From: Nitrolancea sp040255925 | GTDB taxonomy: Bacteria > Chloroflexota > Chloroflexia > Thermomicrobiales > Thermomicrobiaceae | Direction of reading: 5' to 3' | Assembly (NCBI GenBank): GCA_040255925.1 | Contig: JBDZVX010000004.1 | Location: 1 to 52,228, forward strand | Length of the DNA stretch: 52,228 nt | Part shown: positions 40,705 to 49,592 of the stretch, piece after piece | Layout: the number at the start of each line of letters is the position of its first letter | Numbering within the stretch: the first letter of the stretch is position 1 | Program-made: the position numbers and the translations under genes | Notes under the pieces: generated by a model | Told to the model about the DNA's origin: nothing | Databases searched by the model: none | The model's input: the letters and a program-made list of their open reading frames with translations, nothing else

Positions 40705-41886
40705 CTACGCCGGACTCGCCAGCGACCGGTACAACCCCAGGTGCGCGGCGGCGGCGGCATCCCAGGTGAATCGGCTCGCCCGTGACAAGCCTCGTTCGCG
40801 GCAGGCCCCGTGAAGCGCGGCATCGGTCAGCAATCGCTCCAGAGCGCCCGCGAAGCCCCGGACATCGGACGGCTCGACGGTGAGTCCGGCCGTGCCAACC
40901 ACCTCCGGGAGCGATGAACGGTTGGACGTAATCACCGGTGTGCCGCAAGCCATCGCCTCCAGCGGCGGCAGCCCAAAGCCTTCATAGAGGGAGGGGAACG
41001 CGAAGGCCGCGGCCCCGCTATAGAGCGCCGGAAGATCCTCATCGTCGACGTAGCCGGTCAAGATGACGTCATCTTCAAGTCCGAGTTGCCGGAGCGACGT
41101 GAAGATCCCCGCCGCCTTCCAGGCCTTCCGGCCGGTAACCACCAGCCGGTGCGGCAGACCCTTGCTCCGGAGGACCCGGTAGGCGGCGAAGAGGGTCTCC
41201 AGGTTCTTCCGGGCCTGGAGCGCGCCGACGGTCAGAATGTAGGGCTGGGGAACCTCGTAGCGCCGGAGCACCCCGGCGATGGTCGTGGGCGAAGCCGGCG
41301 TGAAGGCGGGCGATACGCCGTTCGGGATCACCCGGATTTTCGACGCGGGCATCCCGTAATATCGCTGGATATCGCGCCGGGACGCGTCCGACACCGTGAC
41401 GACCTGATCGACGAAACGGAGTGTGCGCGGGATGTAGTGGCGAAACAACCAGTTCGTCAACCTCGCGTGCGTCTCAGGATAGACGAACGGGACCATGTCG
41501 TGGATCGTCACGACGCGCGCGAAGGGCGTGATCCGGCGGGGGACGAGAAATGGGGAGATTCCGAACGGATCATGGACGACACGCAGTCTCCCGCGCCGCG
41601 CAATGGCCGCGATCTGCGGCGGACCGGCCGACATCAGGGACGGCAACAACCGCCCCCTCAGCCGGATCGGCGAATAGAGCCGGTCCAAACCGGCCGGAGA
41701 CCCGGAGAAGGGCGTGAGCAGCATGATCGCCAGTTCATCCGGGAACCGGGCCAGCGCCTGGGCGAGTTCGATCGTGTAGCGGCCGATGCCGGAGGGCGGG
41801 CGGTCAAGCCCGTAGGTCAGCATCCCAAGCCGGATGACCGAGTCCGGTCGCGCGTCCGGCGTCGCCGATCGGCTCACCACGCTCAT
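40705..41886 (-). CDS. GT4 family glycosyltransferase
   Basis: The 393-residue GT-B enzyme has RPPSGIGRYTIELAQAL near the N terminus, the C-terminal nucleotide-binding part YILTVGALQARKNLETLFAA, and the retaining-enzyme motif FAFPSLYEGFGLPPLEAMAC (E-x7-E). It would transfer a sugar from a nucleotide donor to a surface glycan. Its ATG overlaps the stop of the GT-C-like gene by 4 nt (ATGA), so it is the last gene of that operon. Confidence 0.92.
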   Translation of the reverse strand: MSVVSRSATPDARPDSVIRLGMLTYGLDRPPSGIGRYTIELAQALARFPDELAIMLLTPFSGSPAGLDRLYSPIRLRGRLLPSLMSAGPPQIAAIARRGRLRVVHDPFGISPFLVPRRITPFARVVTIHDMVPFVYPETHARLTNWLFRHYIPRTLRFVDQVVTVSDASRRDIQRYYGMPASKIRVIPNGVSPAFTPASPTTIAGVLRRYEVPQPYILTVGALQARKNLETLFAAYRVLRSKGLPHRLVVTGRKAWKAAGIFTSLRQLGLEDDVILTGYVDDEDLPALYSGAAAFAFPSLYEGFGLPPLEAMACGTPVITSNRSSLPEVVGTAGLTVEPSDVRGFAGALERLLTDAALHGACRERGLSRASRFTWDAAAAAHLGLYRSLASPA

Positions 41887-43472
41887 GGCTGATACGGTGT
41901 TCGCGGCACCCGGTGGAAGATCTGAGCGCCGCCGTTGTCGTAGATCCGGTCACTGCCACTGATATCCGGCACCGGCGCATTCAGGCGAGCACTCCGGCGC
42001 TGGATCACGTCGCTCATCGCGACGTAGCGGGTGGATTCACCAGCCTTATTCACCACAGAGCGGTTCCCGCGAACCGGGTCAACCGGCTGGTAGATTTTCT
42101 GCATCTCTTGCAGTCGCTCATCGAATCCCTGCCAGATCTCCTGCCGCTCGAGCCGGGAATCCGCCCAGGCCAGGGCGCGCTGCTCGTTCCCAGTAAAGAA
42201 GAGCCATTTGTTGCTCACCAGCGGATCATTGGTCGCCTTCATGACGCCGGTGGTGGCGAAAACGGACAGGAGGACCACCATCGCCACGGTCATCACCCGC
42301 CGCGCCCGCGGCCCGTTGATCCGCCCGGCAAGCTCGGCGCCAGCTACGATCACCAGCGGGATCCCGAAGAGCATGAAGAGCGGGAAAAGACGAATCTGGA
42401 GGTTGGCGCCAAGGAAACCGGACAAATCCACGACCGCCGAGACCAGAACCTCGAAAGCGAACGCCGCCGCCAGGAGCCAGAGGAGCAGCAGGCGACGTTG
42501 TCCTAGCCCCAACCCGTCACGCCGGAAGCGAATCGCCAGCCAGACCCAAGCGAGCGCTGAGCCCAACAGGATCAGCCAGTTGAACAGCGTGAGCGCCGGG
42601 TAGACCCACGGAGCAGCCCAGGCGATCGCCGAGGACCCGACCGCCTCATACGGATTGCCTTGGGGCTCGAACGAAAGGAAGAGGACAGATAGTTTTTCAA
42701 TCAGCGTTTGGAGCTGTCCGTAGTTATACCGGGCAGGTGCGTAGACGTAGACGACGAAGACGAAAAAGAGCGCTAGGCAGGAGAGGACGGTGTAAACGAG
42801 TCGGCGCATCGCTCCCCGCTCCAACGCCGCTGATCGGGAGAACCAGAGCGTGATCAGGCCGCCGCCAAGCGCCAGCGCCAGGCTCACCATGAAGGATGAC
42901 GCAAAGAACGAGTTGGTAGCGATAAGCGCCCAAGCGCCCAGATAGAACGCCAGGATGAATCCGGCCACCATTCCCGTGGTTCGTGCACGGGTCAAGCTCG
43001 CGGCGAGGAGGAAGACCAGCACCAGAACCAACATGTGCGTGATCTTCTCATGATTGCCGCGCTCGACGACGAAGACGAACTCGGGCTGGATGAAGAGGAG
43101 AAGCGCCGAGAGTCCAGCCAGGAACGCGTTACCAATCAGCGCTCGGAAGGCAACGAACGCGATCACTGCGATGCCCAGCGTGAGGAACGGAAGCACGATC
43201 AGCTGCACCTGGGAAACTGAGAGACCGCTGACCACCGCCACAACGGAAGCAATCGTCTGGTACCCGTAACCGTGCGCGTACGCTCCGGACGCCGGGACGA
43301 TTGAGCCCACGGCGATCACCCCACGGATCGACTCCGCGAACTGGCCGGTATCTTGCTCGCCCCAGCGATAACCGTATCGCAGCGCAACGTAGATCGTGAC
43401 CGCCAACGCATACCCGACCGGAACGAGCGCCGGCCAGGACGATTCACGGCCCCGCCTACGTACCGCGGTCAT
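41883..43472 (-). CDS. Polytopic membrane protein, GT-C-like
   Basis: The 529-residue protein has about 11-12 membrane helices and an N-terminal external loop with acidic residues, WGEQDTGQFAESIRGVI, in the place where GT-C transferases have their catalytic Asp/Glu. A soluble segment of about 100 residues ends the protein. ATG 43472 follows AAGGAGG and overlaps the upstream stop by 4 nt; the 32 extra codons in the open frame are not needed. It lies between a secreted protein and a GT4 enzyme and is likely to glycosylate a lipid-linked sugar or protein outside the membrane. Confidence 0.75.
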   Translation of the reverse strand: MTAVRRRGRESSWPALVPVGYALAVTIYVALRYGYRWGEQDTGQFAESIRGVIAVGSIVPASGAYAHGYGYQTIASVVAVVSGLSVSQVQLIVLPFLTLGIAVIAFVAFRALIGNAFLAGLSALLLFIQPEFVFVVERGNHEKITHMLVLVLVFLLAASLTRARTTGMVAGFILAFYLGAWALIATNSFFASSFMVSLALALGGGLITLWFSRSAALERGAMRRLVYTVLSCLALFFVFVVYVYAPARYNYGQLQTLIEKLSVLFLSFEPQGNPYEAVGSSAIAWAAPWVYPALTLFNWLILLGSALAWVWLAIRFRRDGLGLGQRRLLLLWLLAAAFAFEVLVSAVVDLSGFLGANLQIRLFPLFMLFGIPLVIVAGAELAGRINGPRARRVMTVAMVVLLSVFATTGVMKATNDPLVSNKWLFFTGNEQRALAWADSRLERQEIWQGFDERLQEMQKIYQPVDPVRGNRSVVNKAGESTRYVAMSDVIQRRSARLNAPVPDISGSDRIYDNGGAQIFHRVPRTPYQP

Positions 43473-46045
43473 ACCTGCCTCCTTAAGAGAAGCAGACCAC
43501 CACCCGCTGGAAGAGCAATCAGGCCCAAGAGCACCACAATGTAGGCGAGCGGCAAGGTCTCCGGCCACCCGACGGTCGCCACCGACTGCCAGGTCGGCAT
43601 CGGCGCCGCCGCGACGGTCACATCACCGCCTTGTTCCACCACACCCCTTGCCGGGTATAGCCTGGCCATGACCACCCAATCCCCCGGCCCCGGTGGCATC
43701 CAGGATACGGGAAGCACCTTCCGCTCCAGGCTAAGGAGATCGACGGTCTGCTGCGCAATCACGCGGGACGAGCTACCCGAGCGCGCGGCGGTCACGATCA
43801 AGGGCACGGTCCGGACATCCTCCAGCCCACGGTTCGCCACGGTGATCGAGACGCGCACCGGTTGAAGTGCCGTAGCCGGGGCAGGCGCCTCGATCACCGC
43901 GATAGCCAGCGCTGGCGGGCTTGACGGCTGTGCCGTGAACCGGCCGGTCGCCTCATCGTAGTCCAGCACATAGCGCCCCGGTCCCGTGATTCCGGACACT
44001 GGGAAATTGTCGAGGTCAAAGTGGGGCTGGAGATCGAGGATGAAGCGGAAGCCATTGTCCGTCTGCCGGAGATCGCTCAACGCGCCTCCGCTGAGCGTCA
44101 GCCGCTGGCCCGAAAACTGATCGAGCATCGCGCCGAGATCATCCCCGGCGAAATCGCGCCTGCTCGCGTCAAGCTGCTGGCCGAGCTTGACCCACTCGTC
44201 GTGGTTTGCCGGCGGCAATGTACGGAAGGTTTCTGTCGGCACGTCGGCCTCGAGCAGCGTGACCCGGCCATCCCCCGCGTACAGGAGCGCGCCAGGACGT
44301 TGCGCCAGTTGCGCGACCGCCTGATCGCCATCGAACACCTGCCAAAAATCGATGAACCCGTCACCGGCGAGACTCTGGTAGACAACACGCCGGTTTCCAT
44401 CGACGTTGTAGAGGCCCCGCGACGCGCCGGCGAGGTGCAACCGGGCATCGACCGGGCTGAAGTAGAGGTAGGGTTGGGTACCGGAATGTAAGCTGTACTC
44501 ACCTCGAACCCCGTAATCGATGCTAGTGAATGCGTTTGATGGCGGAGACCCAGTGCCGGCGTAGTACTGATCCCGCAAGGCTCCGCTTGGGTCCCAGGCA
44601 TACACGCCCTCGGTCGAGTCGTACAAATCGCGCTCGACTGCCACGAATGTCGCGATATCCCAGGTATGGGTCGTGACCCAGGTTGGGAACTGCTCGTAAG
44701 GAATGGTTCGCAGCGCAAACTCCGGGAATTGGACCTGGCCGTCAATTGGATTCCGGCCGAGCAGGCCAAGCTTGTAGCTCCAACCCTGTCCTTCCTGCTG
44801 CTCCCAGGAGTATCTAATCTGTTGATAGGCACGTCCCTTCCACTGAGGCGAAGTAGCGAATGGGGCCGCCGCCACCGCGCGCTCGGCACGGACTTGCAAC
44901 TCGGGGACGCTATCCTGGTCAGCAGCGAGATCATAGAATGCAAATGGGCTCTCGAAGTTCGGCTCGGTGACCTCCCCCGGCTTGATCCGATTGATCGAGT
45001 AGGTGAACCAGTTCGTATCGCTACCCCGTGATGCGACAAGCTCACCGACGTAGGCGATCTTTCCAGCGTTCCAATCAACCTGTATCGGCGGGAAACTCTC
45101 GCCATCGGGCTTGACCGTGCCGTAAGGTCGCTCTCCAGCGCCAGCTAGTGGTACCGTCGGTACCTTACCTCCGGCATAATCCTGGATAGCGCCGTAGGTT
45201 CCGCCCAAGAGATACCACGGAAAGATCGGCGAGAAAGCTGGCTCCTGTCCGCGTTCCCGAACCATCAGCGTGCTACGGAGGATACCCGAACTAGCGGGAA
45301 CGGGAGTATAGACATTTCTCCAATCGTATGACCGTGGATCGCCATCGCGAGGCCCTCGGACATGGATGACAACATCCGGCTGACCATCATTCTTCATCGC
45401 TTTTTTGTACAGCTCACCACCAAACGTTGCGAGCATGCGATCGTCGATCGTGATATCGAGATCCGGAGCGAGCCGCCCGTCTCGCTGCCAGTACCCATTC
45501 AGTGCGACAACCTGTATCGATGGGAACCCCAGCTCCGTCACCACGGTATGGCCATCACGTTCCCCAATCGCAACCGAGCCATCGCCATCCTGGTCTTGGT
45601 AGATCTGGGCGGTGAGCTGTTCACCCTGCCGGGCGAACTGAACCGCGATCGGATAGCGGCCAAGGTTCCCGACATCGAAGAGCCAGAGATCATCCTCCAT
45701 GTCGGTTCCGGCCTCAATCGTAGTCGCCGTAGCCATGTTTTGAGCGCCGTCGATGACCGTGATCCGGTCGTCCGCCGAATAGCACCCGCAGTGAATCTCG
45801 GCTTCATCGGGTTTACCGTCACCGTTGGTATCGCGTTGTACGAAACTGGCCACCGTGAACGACTCGGCCACAGTCGCCGCAGCCGCAGGCCGCGCAATGA
45901 CGGCCGCGGAACTGATAGAGACGAGGAGAATGGCGATAATCAACACAAAAGTTAGTTGCATGACAGGCCGTGGTAGCTCCGCGTGGTAGCTGCCACGTGC
46001 TTTCCGTACCGTACTCCAGGTTCCTGGATGGTGGGCGTCAGACAC
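43469..46045 (-). CDS. Large secreted, membrane-anchored protein with EF-hand-like calcium loops
   Basis: The 858-residue product has an N-terminal hydrophobic segment (MQLTFVLIIAILLVSISSAA, residues 29-48) and a C-terminal one (LAYIVVLLGLIALPAGG) followed by LLLLRRQV, so it is probably exported and anchored. Just after the signal comes a calcium loop DTNGDGKPDEAE (72-83), and DQDGDGSVAIGE follows near residue 152, like dockerin or thrombospondin-3 loops. The last 180 residues contain a CARDB-like adhesion domain (ALQPVRVSITVANRGLEDVR). The middle 500 residues have no family I recognise. GTG 46045 gives a long n-region; ATG 45961 is an alternative. It heads an operon with 4-nt overlaps to the GT-C-like and GT4 genes. 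Confidence 0.7.
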   Translation of the reverse strand: MSDAHHPGTWSTVRKARGSYHAELPRPVMQLTFVLIIAILLVSISSAAVIARPAAAATVAESFTVASFVQRDTNGDGKPDEAEIHCGCYSADDRITVIDGAQNMATATTIEAGTDMEDDLWLFDVGNLGRYPIAVQFARQGEQLTAQIYQDQDGDGSVAIGERDGHTVVTELGFPSIQVVALNGYWQRDGRLAPDLDITIDDRMLATFGGELYKKAMKNDGQPDVVIHVRGPRDGDPRSYDWRNVYTPVPASSGILRSTLMVRERGQEPAFSPIFPWYLLGGTYGAIQDYAGGKVPTVPLAGAGERPYGTVKPDGESFPPIQVDWNAGKIAYVGELVASRGSDTNWFTYSINRIKPGEVTEPNFESPFAFYDLAADQDSVPELQVRAERAVAAAPFATSPQWKGRAYQQIRYSWEQQEGQGWSYKLGLLGRNPIDGQVQFPEFALRTIPYEQFPTWVTTHTWDIATFVAVERDLYDSTEGVYAWDPSGALRDQYYAGTGSPPSNAFTSIDYGVRGEYSLHSGTQPYLYFSPVDARLHLAGASRGLYNVDGNRRVVYQSLAGDGFIDFWQVFDGDQAVAQLAQRPGALLYAGDGRVTLLEADVPTETFRTLPPANHDEWVKLGQQLDASRRDFAGDDLGAMLDQFSGQRLTLSGGALSDLRQTDNGFRFILDLQPHFDLDNFPVSGITGPGRYVLDYDEATGRFTAQPSSPPALAIAVIEAPAPATALQPVRVSITVANRGLEDVRTVPLIVTAARSGSSSRVIAQQTVDLLSLERKVLPVSWMPPGPGDWVVMARLYPARGVVEQGGDVTVAAAPMPTWQSVATVGWPETLPLAYIVVLLGLIALPAGGGLLLLRRQV

Positions 46046-46100
46046 TACTGATCTCTCACTTCACCGTCGAATACTTTGTCGCCTGAACTGTCCATGAGCG

Positions 46101-47126
46101 TCAAGAGCGGACGGCGATCGGTGTCACGATCTGCTTGATCGCCTGCTTCAAAAACCAGAGGGGTGTCAGTAGCGATGGCAGCGCCCCTTTCGGATGGTGC
46201 TCCAGCGCCTTGAGGTACCACGCGAGGCCAGCAGGGAAGGTTCGCCCACTCCGTGCTTCGTTGATGGCGTAGTGCATGTAGACTCTGCCGTATGCTCGGC
46301 GTTTGACTGCGAGTATGGCGGGATCGAGGCTAGGATCGCCGAAGATTGTATCCAGAACGCGCAGGAATTCTGGGAGCTGACGGTATGATGATCCGCTGGT
46401 CTTTGACTCGGGATATTCGCGAAAAACAGCGAGACTGACGCCAGCGAGGTGGATTATCGGGAACGCCTGAGCGAGACGAAGCCAGAGATCATAATCCATG
46501 ATCATGTGAAGATCTTCGCGGAGCAAACCGACCTGGTCCAGCGCGGATCTCCGGAAGAAGGCTGTCGGCTGACAAATAGAGTTTCCATCACGGATAAGCG
46601 CAACCACGTCACGGTCGACCACACGCATCTGCCTGAAAGTCCCGGATGGATCATCCAGAATATCGCAATCACTATGGACAAGGGACGAGCCCGGAGACCA
46701 GTGAAGCGCTTGCACAGCAATTCCGAGCGCCCTTACCCGGTAATAGTCATCGGAGTTCAACCATGCAAGGATCTCCCCGCTCGACCATTCAAACCCCTTA
46801 TTGATCGCGTGACTCTGCCCCCGGTCCTTCTCACTCACCCAATAAGCCAGCCACGGCTCGTACTTCCGAATGATCTCGACACTGTTATCGGTGCTGCCAC
46901 CGTCCATGATGATGTACTCAAGGTTGGGATAGCCCTGAAGCAGTACCGAGCGGATCGTCTCCTCAATGAACTGCCCCTGGTTGTACGATGGTGTCACGAT
47001 GCTCACTTGCGGCCAGGGAGTGCCATCGGGCATCGTGTCCGGCAGCGCCGAGCTCTCTTCCGTCCAAGGCCAACCGGTCTTCCCAGACGGTGGCGGCGGC
47101 AACTCAGCTAACCTCGGACAGCGCAT
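46101..47126 (-). CDS. GT2 glycosyltransferase
   Basis: The 341-residue enzyme has the GT-A core: QVSIVTPSYNQGQFIEETIR, YIIMDGGSTDNSVEII, GQSHAINKGFEWSSGEIL and the metal motif LNSDD. The N terminus MRCPRLAELPPPPSGKTGWP is typical of a subfamily in capsule and O-antigen loci. ATG 47126 is preferred to the TTG at 47156 for that reason. The start overlaps the previous gene by 19 nt. Confidence 0.92.
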   Translation of the reverse strand: MRCPRLAELPPPPSGKTGWPWTEESSALPDTMPDGTPWPQVSIVTPSYNQGQFIEETIRSVLLQGYPNLEYIIMDGGSTDNSVEIIRKYEPWLAYWVSEKDRGQSHAINKGFEWSSGEILAWLNSDDYYRVRALGIAVQALHWSPGSSLVHSDCDILDDPSGTFRQMRVVDRDVVALIRDGNSICQPTAFFRRSALDQVGLLREDLHMIMDYDLWLRLAQAFPIIHLAGVSLAVFREYPESKTSGSSYRQLPEFLRVLDTIFGDPSLDPAILAVKRRAYGRVYMHYAINEARSGRTFPAGLAWYLKALEHHPKGALPSLLTPLWFLKQAIKQIVTPIAVRS

Positions 47127-48163
47127 GATCTCGGTATCCCTCTCCAGCGAGCGCAATAGACGCTTCGAATGCTGTGGTTGTAGGCGCCGCGCCGTCGTAC
47201 CAACTCAGTAGCGCGGCCAAGTTGGTACTCGGCCCAGAGGACACCAAAGTCGCCACGCAGACCGGCACCTCGATTTCTGCTTAATTTCACGAGAAGTTTT
47301 GCCGTTTGGAGCATGATACGCGCGGACGAGAGGAGGGCCTGACACCACCAGGTGCGGCTCAAGCTCGCACTCGGAACACGACCAGGATCGGCCAAGGCCA
47401 AGCGATACGGATCATGACCAGCTGTCGATGCCCCAAACCCTCTATAGAGGCGACGGAGATACATCCATTTCAGCCGGTTTGCGGGAAGGTAGTGGCGAAG
47501 CTGAAGCTTTGGCTCGTACCAAAGCCGCCAGCCTGCGAGTCTCAGCGCAAAACAGAGCTCTGAGTCCTCTCCGGCACTCAACTCATTGCCACGACGACCT
47601 AATAACAAGCTTCCAAATCCGTCGTCGCGGAGCTGACACCATGCTGAACGGCGAATTGTGAGCCCGGCACCCCAAAGATATCCACGGGAGTCGCTAATGT
47701 CACCTGGCGTCGCCCCTTGGCAGCCAACGGCAAAAGCACTGGAATATGCCGAAAACCAAGATGGAGGATCCGCTTCGCAAACGGGCTCGCTATAGCCACC
47801 GCAGGCACCGACCTCCGGATGATGGCACATGATATCGAACACCACCTCCACCCAATCAGGAGCAACCCAGTTATCGTCATCGATGAAGCTCACGAACTCA
47901 TACTTCGCCTCCGCGAAGCCCCGGTGGCGTGCATGAATCAGCCCCAATTTCGGCTCGTGAACCACCCGAAGCGGAACTGGAGCGTGCACGGGCCATGTCG
48001 ACCGGGCGATCACGGCGGTGTCATCCGAGGAGGCGTTATCGATGACGATCACCTCCCAGGGAAGATCATCAGGCACCTGCTGCGCGGCCAGGTGAGTGAG
48101 AGCGGCCGGCAGCCGGCACGAGCTGTTATGACAACAGATGACAACGCTGACGCCATCCTGCAT
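47108..48163 (-). CDS. GT2 glycosyltransferase with extended C-terminus
   Basis: The 351-residue enzyme starts VSVVICCHNSSCRLPAALTH and shows WEVIVIDNASSDDTAVIA and the metal-binding FVSFIDDDNWVAPDWVEVVF, with GAGLTIRRSAWCQL and GEDSELCFALRLAGWRLWYE further on. The helical C-terminal part of about 100 residues may attach to the membrane face. The ATG shares one base with the stop of the sulfotransferase gene (TAATG). Confidence 0.9.
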   Translation of the reverse strand: MQDGVSVVICCHNSSCRLPAALTHLAAQQVPDDLPWEVIVIDNASSDDTAVIARSTWPVHAPVPLRVVHEPKLGLIHARHRGFAEAKYEFVSFIDDDNWVAPDWVEVVFDIMCHHPEVGACGGYSEPVCEADPPSWFSAYSSAFAVGCQGATPGDISDSRGYLWGAGLTIRRSAWCQLRDDGFGSLLLGRRGNELSAGEDSELCFALRLAGWRLWYEPKLQLRHYLPANRLKWMYLRRLYRGFGASTAGHDPYRLALADPGRVPSASLSRTWWCQALLSSARIMLQTAKLLVKLSRNRGAGLRGDFGVLWAEYQLGRATELVRRRGAYNHSIRSVYCARWRGIPRSCAVRG

Positions 48164-48960
48164 TATCGTGATAGTCCCTTACTGACTTTAGCGTCTGAAA
48201 ACTCAGCAAGATCGCAAAGTTTTTCGTAAACCTTGCGAGTATCGTCTGGAATCACCCTGTCTGCTCTAGACCTACGGAGTGATGCATCAGGAAATGTTCG
48301 GTCCACTGAGGTGGCTAGATGAGATTCCAGCTTATCTAAGCCGATGCCACTGAGAACTTGATCGTAATGAAGAAATAGCCAGTCGCCTTCATGGCGATGT
48401 AGGTCAATGATGTGGCGGTACATGAGCCCCCATACTTCCAGTGCCTGTGTGAAAGTAATTGAGAGTGAATGCAGGTATGGAGCGTCTGCACATTCTTTAA
48501 TGATGCTTTGTGCGGTAGCGGCCGGGTGACGAAATACACACACGTAAACAGTGTCTCGATCTGTACTTCGCAGATATGGTCGCCATGCAGGCAAGGTGTA
48601 ACTGAACCGCGGATCCTTGAAACAAAAGGGTTCGTGTTGAACCAGCGGCGTAATCCGTTGCGTAATTTCAGGCGTGCAGGGGATAGGGGTCCCCGTAGGC
48701 ACACGGGCTAGCCACCGCTGCAGCCTTATAGGGCGATCTCGAAAATACCATCGCCCCAAGAGCGGCGGTCGCACTGGAACTACAGACGCAAGAAGATCTT
48801 CATTGATTCCATTGATTTCAGGATCTTCGAAGAACCCTTTTGGATTAGCATCACGTCCAGAATAGAGCCGGTCACCCATAAAATATCCAGCTTGCGCTAG
48901 TATTCCTGCAACCATGCTAGTACCACTACGGCCAGAACCCATAATCAAACAGTTCTTCAT
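48163..48960 (-). CDS. Sulfotransferase
   Basis: The 265-residue protein has the PAPS 5'-phosphate loop at its start, CLIMGSGRSGTSMVAGIL, and the 3'-phosphate region VYVCVFRHPAATAQSI near residue 155. It probably adds sulfate to a sugar of the surface polysaccharide. ATG 48960 follows GAGGGTGG and overlaps the preceding stop by one base; the 31 extra codons of the longer frame lie within the upstream gene. Its base composition is visibly more AT-rich than the ABC exporter genes. Confidence 0.85.
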   Translation of the reverse strand: MKNCLIMGSGRSGTSMVAGILAQAGYFMGDRLYSGRDANPKGFFEDPEINGINEDLLASVVPVRPPLLGRWYFRDRPIRLQRWLARVPTGTPIPCTPEITQRITPLVQHEPFCFKDPRFSYTLPAWRPYLRSTDRDTVYVCVFRHPAATAQSIIKECADAPYLHSLSITFTQALEVWGLMYRHIIDLHRHEGDWLFLHYDQVLSGIGLDKLESHLATSVDRTFPDASLRRSRADRVIPDDTRKVYEKLCDLAEFSDAKVSKGLSR

Positions 48961-49592
48961 TATCCACCCTCTATGCAGTTGCTCACCTTGTACAAGCCCA
49001 AGGAATCTACCGTTCCGATCGTCATCAACTCTCCGCTTTGAATTGATTCGCATACCGCCTGCCCGACCCCCGCAGACTGGATGTCGTGAAGCGCAACAAT
49101 TGCATTCGGGGTCATCCTAGGCAGCCATGCTTCGAGATCTGCACGGACTGCGTCGTATCGATGATCCGCGTCAATCCACAGAAGCCCTATACGTCTAGCC
49201 TTCCAACTCTGGGCAACGGCTACGGATGGGAGACAAACGACAGCTACCAGGTCTCCCACACCAGCCTTCGTGATATTTCGGTAAAGTTGCGCCATGTCTG
49301 CTGGACCGAAGCTACCACCAAGCACGCCTTGGAACTGTTCGTGGGGGTCAATAGCGTAAACTCTATTTTTTGCACCGTGACGCGCTCCTAAGGCAAGCGC
49401 GATGGTTGAACGTCCCCGATAACTGCCGAGCTCAACGATGGCCGAATTAGGCGCGAGATCCCGTGCCAGCTTGAACAAGACCATAGCCTCGGCGCTGGAA
49501 ATCTGCCCTTCAACAGACAAAGCTGGTCGGATGGACTGCGGAACGTGCCACGACGCTGGCAGCACACCGCGAAGCCTCTTAATCAACGTCAT
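48960..49592 (-). CDS. Class I SAM-dependent methyltransferase (methyltransferase_24 type)
   Basis: The 210-residue protein has motif I SAIVELGSYRGRSTIALALG and VYAIDPHEQF, then GLLWIDADHRYDAVRADLEA with the metal-linked DADHRYD typical of the CmcI/methyltransferase_24 group, and NAIVALHDI. Enzymes of this type methylate sugars in polysaccharide pathways. ATG 49592 overlaps the Wzt stop (ATGA) and has GGAG upstream; the TTG at 49607 is less likely. Confidence 0.85.
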   Translation of the reverse strand: MTLIKRLRGVLPASWHVPQSIRPALSVEGQISSAEAMVLFKLARDLAPNSAIVELGSYRGRSTIALALGARHGAKNRVYAIDPHEQFQGVLGGSFGPADMAQLYRNITKAGVGDLVAVVCLPSVAVAQSWKARRIGLLWIDADHRYDAVRADLEAWLPRMTPNAIVALHDIQSAGVGQAVCESIQSGELMTIGTVDSLGLYKVSNCIEGG

